DNA of 64,000 nucleotides, taken from Setophaga petechia. Its lineage: Eukaryota > Chordata > Aves > Passeriformes > Parulidae. The position numbers and the translations under genes were made by a program. The stretch lies in assembly GCA_024362935.1 (NCBI GenBank), contig JANCRA010000001.1, positions 56,859,430 through 56,923,429 of the forward strand, written 5' to 3'. Below are positions 1-12,649 of this stretch, piece by piece. The notes under the pieces were generated by a model. That model was not told the DNA's origin. It did not search any database and was given only the letters and a program-made list of their open reading frames with translations. The stretch's first letter is position 1; each line of letters begins with the position of its first letter.

Positions 1-3000
1 TTCAGAGTGGAATTTTGAAGCATTTGCAACTTTAATCTACAGTAAAATCATTTGTTTGGGAACTAACCTGTAAGATGAGGTGACACTCAAGGCACTGAAT
101 AGGAAACACAACTTTTATGTCAAGACTATTTTTTTAGTTGGACTTAATGTGCTTATTACTCATCAAACAACATTTTAATACTGTATTTTTCTGGCTTGCA
201 TAACATTTCTGAGGTTTGTTCTTAACCTTGACTACTTCACTCAAAAAACATCTCAAGGAAGTTTCTTATATGTCACAGGGATACTTCAATGGCAGTTCTC
301 TTAAAAACCTAATTGAAACATGTTGTACAAACTTTGATACTTAACTACTTTCATAATACAACAGATTAACTTTGCCATCAACTCCTTGCTTTCCTGCATT
401 TCTCCTCAGCTCCCCCCACAAGAAAATACTACAAAAGTCTCCTACTCTGGAGAGTAAAGGATTAGGTGGCATTTGTGCAAGATGCAGATAACAAAAGCAA
501 GAGTGAAGAAAATTGAAGAGACAGGCAAACTCCAGCAACAAAATGGTTAAAGAATCTGAATCATTGTTCTACGCATTTTGAGAGTCTGCTATATTGTGAA
601 CAGCGCAAACATCAGACAAGTTAAGATTACTGACCATTATCTCCTTAATTTTCTCCGCTTTCCTTCACATTCCCTCTTGCTATCAACGCACTATTTTTTC
701 CAAAGCTGCACTTCTACTAAGAAGTAAACTTTCCCTAATCCGTCTATTATTGAGCCTTTAATTGGATTGGAAGCAGGGTGGTGTATAAAATAGCCCCTAT
801 TCACTCAAAAGGACTGTAGTTTTAGGGACTTAAAGGAGAAAGGTATTGTGAAAGAAAATCCACAGGGAATCAAGGATTAAAAGGTGGCTCTACTGAACTC
901 ATCAGCTCCACGACACATAATGAATTGTTTCCTTAAACAGGTAACTTTCTAAATAAATACACACTGCCTTGAGATATAACTCATCTATCTCATCTAACAG
1001 AAAGCAAAGTGAAAATAAAATGTGTTTAGGAGGAAAAAAAAACAGTACATGATGCTGTTCCTCTGCCCAGTACTTTCCTTCTAATAAATATCCCTTCTTC
1101 TTATCCCAGAGGTTGCTGCATACACAGGACAGAGAAGAACAGTGAAACACACATTAAAGAGTAAAAATAACCTTCATGTTAATTCCTTCACTATGTGTAT
1201 ATACTGAAACTTCTCCAAGTTAGTTAATATTTACAAGCACCAGGAAATATTTAATTTTTAAAGTTTTTATTCCTCTTAAAGCCACACAAAGAAATAAAGT
1301 ATATGTAAAGCAAGTTTTGCTGTGTAACTTACATCATTACATGTGACTAATGTAATGAGATGTCTGTACAAAAAGAGTAACTGCTGACACTCAAGAGTGG
1401 CTTTACTTAGAAATGGAAAAACTTTATCCTCGTTATGATGGCTGGCAAGAGACAAATCCTTAATACACAAATGTGGAAGAGACAGATGCCTAAAGAACCT
1501 TTGTGGAAGGTGCAGTGGACAGCAAAACTTCTTCAACAAAGATTATAGGCAAGGCATATCTTAATTCCTGCAGAATTTCTATTTGACCTGTGATGGAAAT
1601 AACTACCTAAAGCTTAACAGCAAGGTACTTATCCCTCTGGAAAAAAACGTCAGCTCCCCAGCTACTTTTACAGGAAAGTTAGAACAGGTGAAATAGAGGT
1701 ACAAACTCCTTCTGAACAACATTAAGGACCACCTATTTTAAATATCCACAAAGCAAATACACTGCGCTGAGCAGTGGAGAGGAAATAGATACCCAATCTC
1801 TTCATGCCCCCTCTAGCCCATGTTTTATTAATTGTGAATGAAGACAACGAGGTTACTCAAGGAAAATGCGCATTTCCCGTAGTAGTAGTGCCAATATTTC
1901 ATAAGACTAAATATGGACCAAAGTAGTCATGGTACAGCCTCTGGGCTGTGAGAGCAAAGTCTCTTGCCATTGAAGCTCATACAATGAATCTGTATCACCC
2001 TCATTCACCAGGTTTCACACTAAAGACACGCCTGGGGGACGATCAAATGTTTGCCTCTCACCCCTCTTACCTAGAAAGAAGTACAGTACCCTGTAGGAAA
2101 TAATCTTTGCCTTCAACCTGTATATCTGTATCAAAGGAACCATCTGATGGCAAACTGAACTGTTTCAGCAGCTCACATGCTCTTTAGCCACACTGTCATC
2201 TCACATAAGCTGTCAGAAAACACTGACTCGGTCCCTGCTGTATAACGTCCACACTGAACCAGCAATCCAGCTTGAAAGGATTCGTGCTTGTGTCCACTGA
2301 GTCCAGCTATGAAACTTATTCAAGAATCCTGGGGCTCCAAATGTGCTTCCCACCACTTTACTGCATGCCAAAGATTCGTCCTGGTTAATCCAGGTCACTG
2401 GAAGGCATTTCTTAAATCTGCAGGTTTCCTTCTATGGTTCCAGCTGACTTGGTGGAGATGATTTCCTAACACATGCATATGTAGTAATGATGCCTTTTTT
2501 CATTCCCTGTGCCTCAAGTCACAGTCAACTGAGAGGCTGGATCCATAAGAGAGAATCTTTCTCACTTAATCTCTGTGCAAGAGGAATCTCCTACCTAATT
2601 TCTTTTTTATAAATGCACTTAAGTGCATTCTCCATTCTGAAAGTTGTAAAGAAATGTTTTTATTTCTGTTTTATTCTAGCCTGGATTGAGTTAAGGATGA
2701 TTTCAAGATAATAGGATGCATCAAGGCATTGCTCTCCCAGGAGCATAATAAATCTGTAAACTAGGGTACTAGGGCACATTAGTGCATGCCTCAATAATCC
2801 TCCATGTTCTTCAGAGTATCCAAAGGGTGACAGAACACATGTCCAAAAAGCTGCAGGGGTTGAAAGCTTGTGTCAGAGGAAGAAGAACAATCTTTTAATA
2901 ACTCAGAAGGACTAAGAGGAATACAGCAAAACAGCAGAGCATTTTGCTTTCTTCCAAACATGAAAAATTCTCATTGTTATTTGTAACACAAGCCAATTAA

Positions 3001-6000
3001 AAAAAAAAAAAGATACCCAAAGTCTCATGTCTATGAAATACTGAGGGAAAGATGGTTTTACCATTCCAGGTGAAAAACCAGTACCACTTCCTGCAATCCA
3101 GAGGATGCACAAGAGAGTAATGCTTGTGAAAAGCAGGCTGAGAGCATCACTTCCATAGCTATTTAAACAAACACAAATCCAGGCTGCTGCAGTTCCACAC
3201 CCCCTGCTACCCCAAACACTTGTTTCCATTGGCACAAATACCAGGGAATGATACACTATTTCAGGGAGCTCTAGCAGCTGAAAACTGGCTCTGCTAGGGT
3301 GGGGGCATTCTTTTTTCAAGTGGAACAGCCACCCCTGTGTGCACTGCAGAGCTCAAACAATGTCAGAGCAGGGAGGGCAGGGTCACAGCAGTTCACACCC
3401 AACTTGCTCCATGCTACCTGAGGGAGCATGTTAGCTGTACACTGAATTTTACTACCCCCAGACATAATGTCACACAAGCAAAACAGAGTACTCCAAACAA
3501 CTTGGTATGTCCCAATCATTTCTTCCTCACCACGTATAGCAACTTTCCATTCCAACAGGGCATGGCAAAACAAATACTTTTTCTTTAAGAAGTTTCTGAA
3601 GGTTGCAGTAAGAACCAAAATCCCCAAATACTTTATTAAAAAAAAACTGTAAAAGATCTCCCATTACTGAGGCTATTTAGATAAAATACTTAATAATATT
3701 TAGAGAAATAACTGCTAATGTTACACATTAAGAAACTAATTATATAACCACATATCTACATGAGTAAGTTCAGTGGCAACAAAGTATGTCAAAGTGTAGA
3801 ATTTTCACACATTCCAAAATCATTTCTTGAACTGTTCTGTGCACATCTCCATCATGAGGAATGCTCTTGTTGCCTCGTGCAATTGAAAACTGCATAGCAA
3901 AATACACATGCCTTCTTTTTAAATGGCACAAGAACCTGATATTTCATTCTGAAGAGTATAAAAGCATAAGGAGCATAAAAAAAGCTTTAAACAGCTCTTT
4001 AGGCGTTGAGAATACCTGTTTTGTACTGCTGACTAATATTTTAACCACTGCAAGGTGGAAGTGCAAGCTTAAGGAGCATGGAAGGTTACACATGGTACAT
4101 TAACTGTATTTTTCTGTGCAACCTACAATGCACCCACACAAATAAAAAATGCTTCCTTGGTGACATAATCACTGCCCTTTCAACAGCATTAGGCAAGTAA
4201 CTTCCATGGAGGCAGCTTCCCTACTGGAGTCAATCACAGCTGCAGCAACCTCCTGCTATTCCCCAGAGACCAAAAGGAGTTTTCCCAGGTATTATAATGA
4301 AGCGAAACACAAGTAGTTCACCAAAAAATGATCAAATCAGTCTTCTCTGTGGAAAATTACCTGTCTTGAGTTTCTGTGGCTCATCCTAACTCACACATTG
4401 AGTTAGTGTAACAATCCTTCTTGCCTAGGGAATGCTGCTGGGTCCAGAAGAAATGGGATAGGAAGGGAATGATGTGGCCAAAGACAATCACTATTCCTTC
4501 AGAAAAGTGTCCAGGGTCTCCAGTAAGGTCTTCCAGGTACTACTCTAAACTGAAGAATGGACTGCTTTAAAACAGAATTAAAAGCTCATCCTATGATCCA
4601 GAGTGTGCCATATGTGCACACACACAAAGTTCCACAATGACAAAAGACATGCCTGTGCTCCACCTGTGTACGCATAAATAAGTACTTATGGGTTTTATTA
4701 AAATTGAGGCTTGAATGAGTACCATTTCTGCTCCCAGCAGAAATTTACAGGAGCAAATTCCTTGCAAATACTTGTCAGATTGGGATAAATGTCTGAGATC
4801 CACCCTTGCATTTTCTCACTAGCCTACCTTCCTTCTGCAGTGAGGTATAAATTTTCTTTTAAATATACTGCACAGTAGTAAACATTGCTCGTGAATATAA
4901 GATTTATAGCACATTAATAAAATCATATAGGCTCACTGGCCTTAAATATATGAGGCACACAATTTAAGTTTTCATGACTACCTCAAAAGAGACCTAGAGT
5001 TGCCATGCAGCATGTTTAAATCTACAGAGTATTTACACCTACACATCATTCACCTCTTATCTATCTCTAATTATTTATTTTCTCCAGCACAGGACAAACT
5101 TCTGAAAGATTAATACTATATAGGAGGTGTGATATTTACTTTACTAGTTTAGGATTCATGAAAAAAACAAAGCAACACCTACAAGCAACAGAGAACATGG
5201 GATCTTAGCATTTGTTTCACATGAAAGAAAAATTTTAAAAAATTAATTAAACATTATGCTTTAAAATAATGATAGCTAGGAAGCAGAACAACAAAAATAT
5301 CTATAATTCAGACTCAAACAAACAACATAAAAGTATCTACAAGTAGCTTGGCAAGTGCCCTTGTGAAACAAATACCTTTGACACAATATACAATTGCTAA
5401 AGCGTACAGAGAGTAAAAAATATCTGAAATTCAATTTCCATTGAGATACATATATATCTCCATTCACTGCTGGAATTTTGTAACAAGATTTTTGTATATC
5501 AATTCAAGTAGAAAATACTCATGACAAATATTACTGGTTATTTTATTAATCAAACCCAACACTGTGTGAAGGAAAGGTTTCAAACCCATTCTCAAAAATA
5601 ATGAAAAGTTTGTGTTATCAAACAAAACAAGCATTTCACTTCCTAAAATGCCTTGGTTTTCACTACTTACTTACATTTTGGAGGCTAGTGATTATTGCTT
5701 TTTATTATTATTATTATCATCCCCTCCAAAAGTACTAGGTGATTGAGACTTACAGCCAACTGGTCAAAAGAAAAAAAAGGAAAAAAATGTTAACTTTACT
5801 CTTTCTTTTTTTCTTAATACCACTAGTTCACACAGATCTTTTTTTAAAATTTTGACTTTGATTCCAAGGGCAGCACCAAAAAAAGCAATCTAAAAACTGA
5901 TGTAATAGGAAAATAGTTTCTTCCTGACTCTGCTGGGATCTTCTTTGCTTTTCTAACAGTGTCATACAAATCAGTCAAAAGAGTTCTTGTGGATTTAGAT

Positions 6001-6884
6001 CAGCACGGGTAAGATTAGAAGCCAGACCAAGAGTAACAGGAGGCAGATCTTTAATCCAAGGTTTCCTCTGATTGTCAGAACTTCACAAGACAAGTCTTCC
6101 CTAAATGAGCAACTGAAGACACCTGGGTACAAGGAAAATCTCAGACAAAGCCAACACAATCACACTTTCACCAGCTTTTCCTCCACCTGCCTCAAGCGTA
6201 AGACTAATCAGGGATATTTTTGGGATGGATAAGGTAAGTAGGACAAGCTGGTCAGACCAACTCTGTTTTGTAATGGTCATTACAAAAGCCAGCAAAAGTT
6301 AAAACAGTCACCCAGCTGCTCTTACTTGCACTGAATTCTAAGTTTCCTGCACTGACGAGTAATTTTCTATTTCAATCTGTCTTCCAAATCAAAAGACTGA
6401 TTTATACCCACAGTCATAAGAAAGTCAACTCTATCATGCAAGCCTAAGGGAAAAATCAGCAACAGTTCTAATTCTGGAATCCCAAACACAGCCCCACTCA
6501 CACAAAAAGCTGGCTCCCAAATAAAACAACATTCTAGATATCTTACATATGTACACAAATACACATAGCAACAGGAAGATAAAATTCAGTCCTTGAGATC
6601 CTATGCTCCTCAATTTTTATTTGCATCATTTATACAAGTAGCTACAACTCCATGTGGTACTTTACACAGAAGCACCAATAACACATTCAGATCTAGAAAA
6701 GATAACAAAGGGATAGCAATGGATGTCCCAAATACATAAAAAGCTGATCCATGCCTAATTTTATATGAATTTTACCAGTGATTTCATAACAAAATGGAGC
6801 TGTACACTCCTAAAAAATACAATCTAAAAGTCACAAGTTCATCTTAATACATATGAGAATTTCTTCCAAATATTGCTACAACGT

Positions 6885-6944
<60 letters not shown>

Positions 6945-6946
6945 TA
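6885..6946. repeat. Compound (AC)n/(TA)19 microsatellite
   Basis: Six AC units (6885-6896) are followed by TTTTA and then nineteen perfect TA units at 6901-6938, with a short degenerate continuation. It is likely length-polymorphic. Confidence 0.97.
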
Positions 6947-9828
6947 ATCACTATGTATTTAAATCCACTACTTTATAATAATAACTCTTTGGAAGAATGA
7001 GAATTGATTTTGTACATTTGCATATCACCAAACAATTTCAGTCCTGACTTCACTGGCACAAGCCTGATACAAACATTAAAGTGGTCAGAATGCAACTTTC
7101 TGTGCAGTAAAACTAGATAATGTACATAATGCATTGCATGCTATTGATTCTGAAATGACATTGTGGAAGAGACTCATACTTAAGTGTGCCACAGTCTCAA
7201 AAAGATCTTACCCTTAATTATTTATCAGAGCTAAAATGCAGTAATTTTCAGAATTTACTTACCAGCACTGTTTATCTTACCATTATACTCTGAACTGTAC
7301 ACAATTTTTTCACATTTGCAACATTTGATGCAATATGCTTTGTTGCAAGAGAGAAAAAAAGGGGATTCTAACTCTTAGTAGGCCCCTGAAATGTCTCTGT
7401 ATACTTTCAAAAAAGAAATAACAGACGTGTCAAAGTATTTGAGATTTCTAGTGTGAGTGGATAAACTGTTGTTAAACAGCACAACAGTCCAACATATTCT
7501 TTTTGTCCAATTATGTTTTAATTTTGTTCTAAATGGTTTAAAGAGTGGTGGATAAGTGGGTGGAGGGAGATTTATTGCTTTTTCATTAGTTTGTTTGTAA
7601 CTAATTTTTGAATTTTTTTTTTCTTTGTAGCCTTCTGGAGGGGTTCAATCAAAATGCTAAACTGACTTTACTGTAACATCTGTAACATACTGATCATTTG
7701 ACTCCCAAATCCTTCAAACATTTGCTGATCCACAAGTGCTTCCAGACTAGGCCCAAATAATTTGGCACAAAGTTACATTTAGAAAACTATTTTTGTGCTC
7801 TGCTATTATCATATAATTAAATTCACAAGCCTCTGCATAATCTGCATTTCAGTATTCAGAATTCTGGTATTTTTTTCTTTTTTTACAGCTACACACAGTG
7901 TCTTTATAAAAACAAACTGATTTAAAATTACTACTCTGCTAGTCGATAATTAGTCAAAACTTACTGAAGCTCCATTGTATGTTGCTTCCATGTTTCCTCA
8001 AGAAATTGTCTTTCAGGTTGTATACCTGTCTTCTCCCACTTAAAATTTATGGCTGGCTTAAAATGCAGCGTGCTAAAAAAATGAAAGTATCAGGTCTCAA
8101 GCAAATTTGTTAAAACCCCAAATTACCACAGTAAACCTGAATAGATACAAGCCTATATTCATATGTTTTGTATCTTTGGCTTTCATTGTACTCAGCATAT
8201 TAAAATGTAACATGTGCTTCTAATGACTCACATTGGAAGATGACAGAACAATTCTGATGTATATTTTGAAGTGTATGTGCCATCCTCACAGGGGATTTTA
8301 TTCAGGTATATTTGACATGGCAAATTTTAATTCTTTATGCCCATTTTAAAACCCAACAAACCCTAACCCTTAAGACTTTTATTTACTAATGCCATTTATT
8401 CCTAAACTGCTTGAAAATAACCTGACAAAGCTGACGTTCCAAACAAAGACCACACTTCCTGTTCTTACAGGGAATCTGGAACACCATCAATGTTTTGTTC
8501 AGCTTGCATAAGTCACAAGTGATTGGCCACAGTCCCTGTGGGCATGCCATTTCATCCAGACTGGACGGTTCATTAGTCATAATTACTATAACTGTACAGC
8601 AGAGACTGCAGTTTTATCTCATCATACATCTTTGATAAAGCTGCTTCTATTTCTGCTTCATCAGCATGTGAAGTTACATTATTGGAGCTTTCATTTTCCA
8701 ATCTGTGATTACCATCGGTTCTTCTGCTTATAAAACACGCACCAAAATTCAAGATAACACACAAAGTAAGGCCACAGCGTGACCACTGTTTGAACTTTGC
8801 CTTAGGAATCCTGCAGCAGTCATTGCTGCAGAGCAAGAAGAGACTCTGAAATGACAGAGTCGCTAAGAAAATTTAACCAAGGAAGTACCAACAATCCAGT
8901 CTGTAAGAGAATAAAATAAGGCTCTTGCTTTCTAATGTGAACTGTGACATAGAAAAATCTCTGTTTGGTACAAAGGTTAGAGGCAGGAAATTTCTGACAA
9001 CTGCTGGGTCTATCAGCATTTTTCAGGTGGTGTTTATGCAATTGCAGAAAACGAAAGCCTGCAACATAAAGAACCACGGTGAACACTGACAGCCACCGCG
9101 CTGCACTCCAGTTAGCAAACAGATGCTGAAACACTTAAATCTAATAAGGACTGTGAATGCAATCTTTAGCAAAATGCATGTAGAAGTCTTCCATTAAGGC
9201 ATTTCCTTGTTGTGATGCTTGTTGCTGATTTTTCCATCTTATTGTGTGATAATAGGGAACACAAAGGCTGGTGACACCATCTGAATGTGCATTGTGTACC
9301 CATGATGGGCCACATAAACAGTCATAATCGACAGCTACATGCAGGCACTGAGGCTGCAAAAATCCCAGAGTAATTAGTGTTGTCTGAATGCAATGACATC
9401 TGTTTTCTCATGGTCCTCTAGACTTGTCAGGCCAATAAGATATATATGAAAAAATATGACAAGCATTGCAAATGCCCTTCTGAAAGGTCTCACTTTGGGA
9501 AAAGCTGAAGGAATGACATGTGACACCTCTTTTTTGCCAATATACCTAAAAGCCAAAGCTTAAAGATTTGAAAAAGGTCTTTGGAGTCATTTTACATTTG
9601 ACTACGGAAGGTTTATTCAGAACAGAGCACTGTGTTTAGGTAAGAATATTTCACAGCAGCTTTTGTTCTTTTAGAAAAGCAAGCTTTGTTAGCTGAACAG
9701 TAAATGTGAGTGTTTATTTCTGACCAGAGTGCTTACACATCTGTGCCATTACGATCTCCTATTTTAATTAAAGCAGCAGACATCATGAAGACCACAATAG
9801 TGTATGTCTAGATACATTCTTCACCATC

Positions 9829-9851
9829 ATTATTATTATTATTATTATTAT
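9829..9851. repeat. ATT trinucleotide microsatellite
   Basis: About seven to eight tandem ATT units. A shorter similar tract lies at 5702-5716. Confidence 0.9.
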
Positions 9852-11069
9852 GATGCTTGAAGAGTGCAACAAGAACAGTTCCATAGGTGTGCCTTCTGAC
9901 ATTGCAAAAACACTGTACCCTTTTCATCTGAAGACCTAAGCTTTTATTTTAGGATCCAGTCTTTTTCCTTAATACGCCTATTCCCCCACTCTTTTTCTGG
10001 ACTGTGGCATGTTTGAGCATGCGTTTTCTCCAAGAAAGACATTAGTCATCATTAACAGAAGCCTTGACACCAAGTCTAAGTGCCTCTCCACAATGACCAA
10101 GTGGCAATCATCTTTCTCTTACCCTGTCACTGCTGATTAGGGGCTTCTTTCATGAAAATTTAATTTGTCGCCTTTCTACAGCTCCTCTTTACATTTCTGC
10201 AATAACACAGCATGCCAGCAACACTAAAAATACAGTAAAGGAGGCTGGACCTGTTTATAAGAAAAGGTAAGATTCAGACTGCGTGGCTGTACTTTTTACC
10301 TAGTTTAACAGAAGAAGAAACAAAAAAGGCCCTGCAGGATAAAGAAAACAACTGAGAAGAAAAACTCCCATTAAATATGGAAGGACTCAAACAACCTGGC
10401 ACACTCTTAATCCAACTAAATTAAATTTCTTTTCCTCTGGAAGACAGCTAGCCAGCCCCTCTTCCAAAGCTTTGTTCAATAGGCAAATAGGTAAATGCAA
10501 TATCTAAACAGATTTTTGCAACTAATCAATTTCATAACTGCTCCAAATAAAGAGGCATTCAAGTTTCTAGCTTATATAAATATTCATTAAAGGATTTCAT
10601 AATCCAGTGATAAATTTCAACCCCACTTCTTGTGCCTGTGTCATCATTGCCCTTGCAGTTAAAAGAGTCAGCTACGAAGAAAACAGCTTTAGCTGCTGCA
10701 GACAGATGAAAGTTTCAGTCACAGATGATACTTTGCAGCTATTCAACACACACAGTCTCAGATTCCTGCTCTGTGTAACATTGCAAACATTGTTGAACAA
10801 GATACCATAGCAATGAGTTATTTTAAGGAAGTTTTTCAAAACATTTACTCTTCTGCTTTACTTCAATTTGTCTAAAGATTTTTTTTAATTACAAGCATAT
10901 GCTATTTTGTTAACATCTGTGCACAGCATAAAACTGACTGAATTCCAACTTCTGAAAAAAATGCAGATAACTTACATTGCTCAAATAAAGTAACAATACT
11001 AGAAAACTTCATGAAATTCAGATTAAGATGCATGAGTTCATTCAACTGATTTTCCATGCAGGTATACTT

Positions 11070-11111
11070 AAAAAAAAAAAAAAAAAAAAACAAAACAAAA
11101 AAAAAAAAAAA
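11070..11111. repeat. Poly-A tract interrupted by C
   Basis: A run of 21 A is followed by CAAAAC and a run of 15 A on the plus strand. No recognisable retroelement body is attached on either side. Confidence 0.95.
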
Positions 11112-11539
11112 CCCAACCACTACTTATTACAATTTTTATGTTCTCCCAATATTATCTTTCAGAATTTAATTAAGTGTAAAGCTAAAATCTGGATCTACCT
11201 CTATTAAATTCAGAAACCACAGCTAGTAAAATCCAAGTCATAAAAACTTTATTCAGCTTCCTAAAGCATTAGTCCTCCACCACCGACCCAAAACAGCATT
11301 GGTAGTCAGAACAGAAACTGTATTGCTAACACTTTGGATTTATATGAAACCTCCAATATCTTTAAATAGTCTCCATATATGAAATTTAAGAAGAGGAAAC
11401 TAGGAATTAAAAGTGGATTTTGAATGGCAGACTGTGATTGTTGTACTGCTATGGCAGTATAACCTTGATTAAATGCAGAGCAATACTAAAGTAAAAACAA
11501 AGCCCTGCCATGGTAACCTAAATTAACTACTGAAGCAGA

Positions 11540-11950
11540 CCATGCTGATACAGAAAGCTGCTGTTTTAAGCTATTTCACTCGAACTCAGGAAAATCTTGG
11601 ACTTTCTAGAGGGCACAAAATAAAGTTTCTGTGGCCGCACAGCTCCCATTGTTCTGTTCCCTGCATTCTCCTCAGCTCCTTGCCTGACGAGCCAGGAACG
11701 CAGATGTCGAGATCCTTGCTCTGCATCCATGTCAAGTTCAAGTACGGGAAGTTTAGCTCTTTGACTCCCCCCACCCAGCTCCAAGTCACTTGTCAGTAAA
11801 AGGTTGGGCGATTTATTGACCAGTGCAGGACGCCTCCTGTCAGTGCTGAAGGAAATATGAGCGGGGGCTGTCGCTGCTGTTCTGGAGCTCATTGATAATG
11901 ACATACCTGCCTCTGTCACCCATTACCCATACTACAAACTACTTAGACCT
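11540..11950. promoter_or_regulatory. Candidate regulatory block A, upstream of MAB21L2
   Basis: This 400-bp block has balanced composition, unlike its AT-rich surroundings. It contains a SOX-type CCATTGTTC (11646-11654), a CTTTGACTCC element and ATTGATAATGAC (11890-11901). A 117-codon minus-strand frame crosses it, but its peptide matches nothing I know and no splice sites frame it. It could be a conserved non-coding element about 9 kb upstream of MAB21L2. Conservation was not tested. Confidence 0.35.
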
Positions 11951-12229
11951 AACTGAAAAATCAATAGCCTACTTGCACCGGTTCCTGTGGCTGCCTCCTT
12001 TGATTGTCAGCTCCTGTCTAGGGTCAGCACTTACATGAAAGGGGCTGTGACTGCCTGATGCTTTCAGGACAACCTAACGATATGAAACTAGCCAACAGAA
12101 CAGTAAATTCTGTCCCCCTGCCCTCCTCATCAATTAGGCTTTGACTAGGCTTGCCTGTAGAAACCTGACCTTTTAAGTTTAGGTGAATATGGAACTAGCT
12201 GAACACGCCATTGCCCTCAGCACTGAGCC

Positions 12230-12640
12230 AGGAAATCCACTGACAGGTTAAACAAAACAGAAGGTTGTAACTGTCATAATTTGCATTGCACTTTCACGCC
12301 AACAAGGGTGTTATCAGTGGGGGCAAGCCCTGGAACACACAACGCAAGCACCCTAAGTCACTCTCCTCATAAATTTTCAAGTGAAGGGAGATAAAACATA
12401 AATTCACAAATGACCGCACATTTCAAGCCCCACTTTCTTTCAAGTTCGCACTCTGGAAGCCCCCAAAGTACACAAACAATTCCCCTTTGGAGACGTGCTG
12501 GCATGCAGATGCCAGTCAGAATGAACCTCCAGGACAGATGATGGATGGGGAAAAGCCACCTGCCTGCACCTCTAAAGGACTCCTGTATTAGGTTTATTGC
12601 CCACTGAGTATTTATATGCATCAATACAAAACATTAATGG
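12230..12640. promoter_or_regulatory. Candidate regulatory block B, upstream of MAB21L2
   Basis: This high-complexity block contains a perfect POU octamer ATTTGCAT (12279-12286), TTTCACGCC, and a TATTTATATGCATCAA stretch at its right edge. There is no coding signature. Enhancer identity is inferred from motif content only. Confidence 0.3.
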
Positions 12641-12649
12641 AAAATACAC

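Larger units (their letters stand above)
1..11535. other. Intronic DNA with no recognised gene
   Basis: AT-rich LRBA intron. Apart from the microsatellites listed separately, I see no coding exon, RNA gene or transposon. Short open frames here lack family resemblance and splice-site framing. Confidence 0.7.

Noticed and set aside
8345..8371. Telomere-like CCCTAACCC in the plus strand
   Set aside because: Fewer than two full repeat units; chance match, not an interstitial telomeric array.
8573..8836. Possible coding exon on the minus strand (SKMYDEIKLQSLL region)
   Set aside because: Peptide not recognised, not expected in LRBA order, and flanked by no clear acceptor/donor pair in phase.
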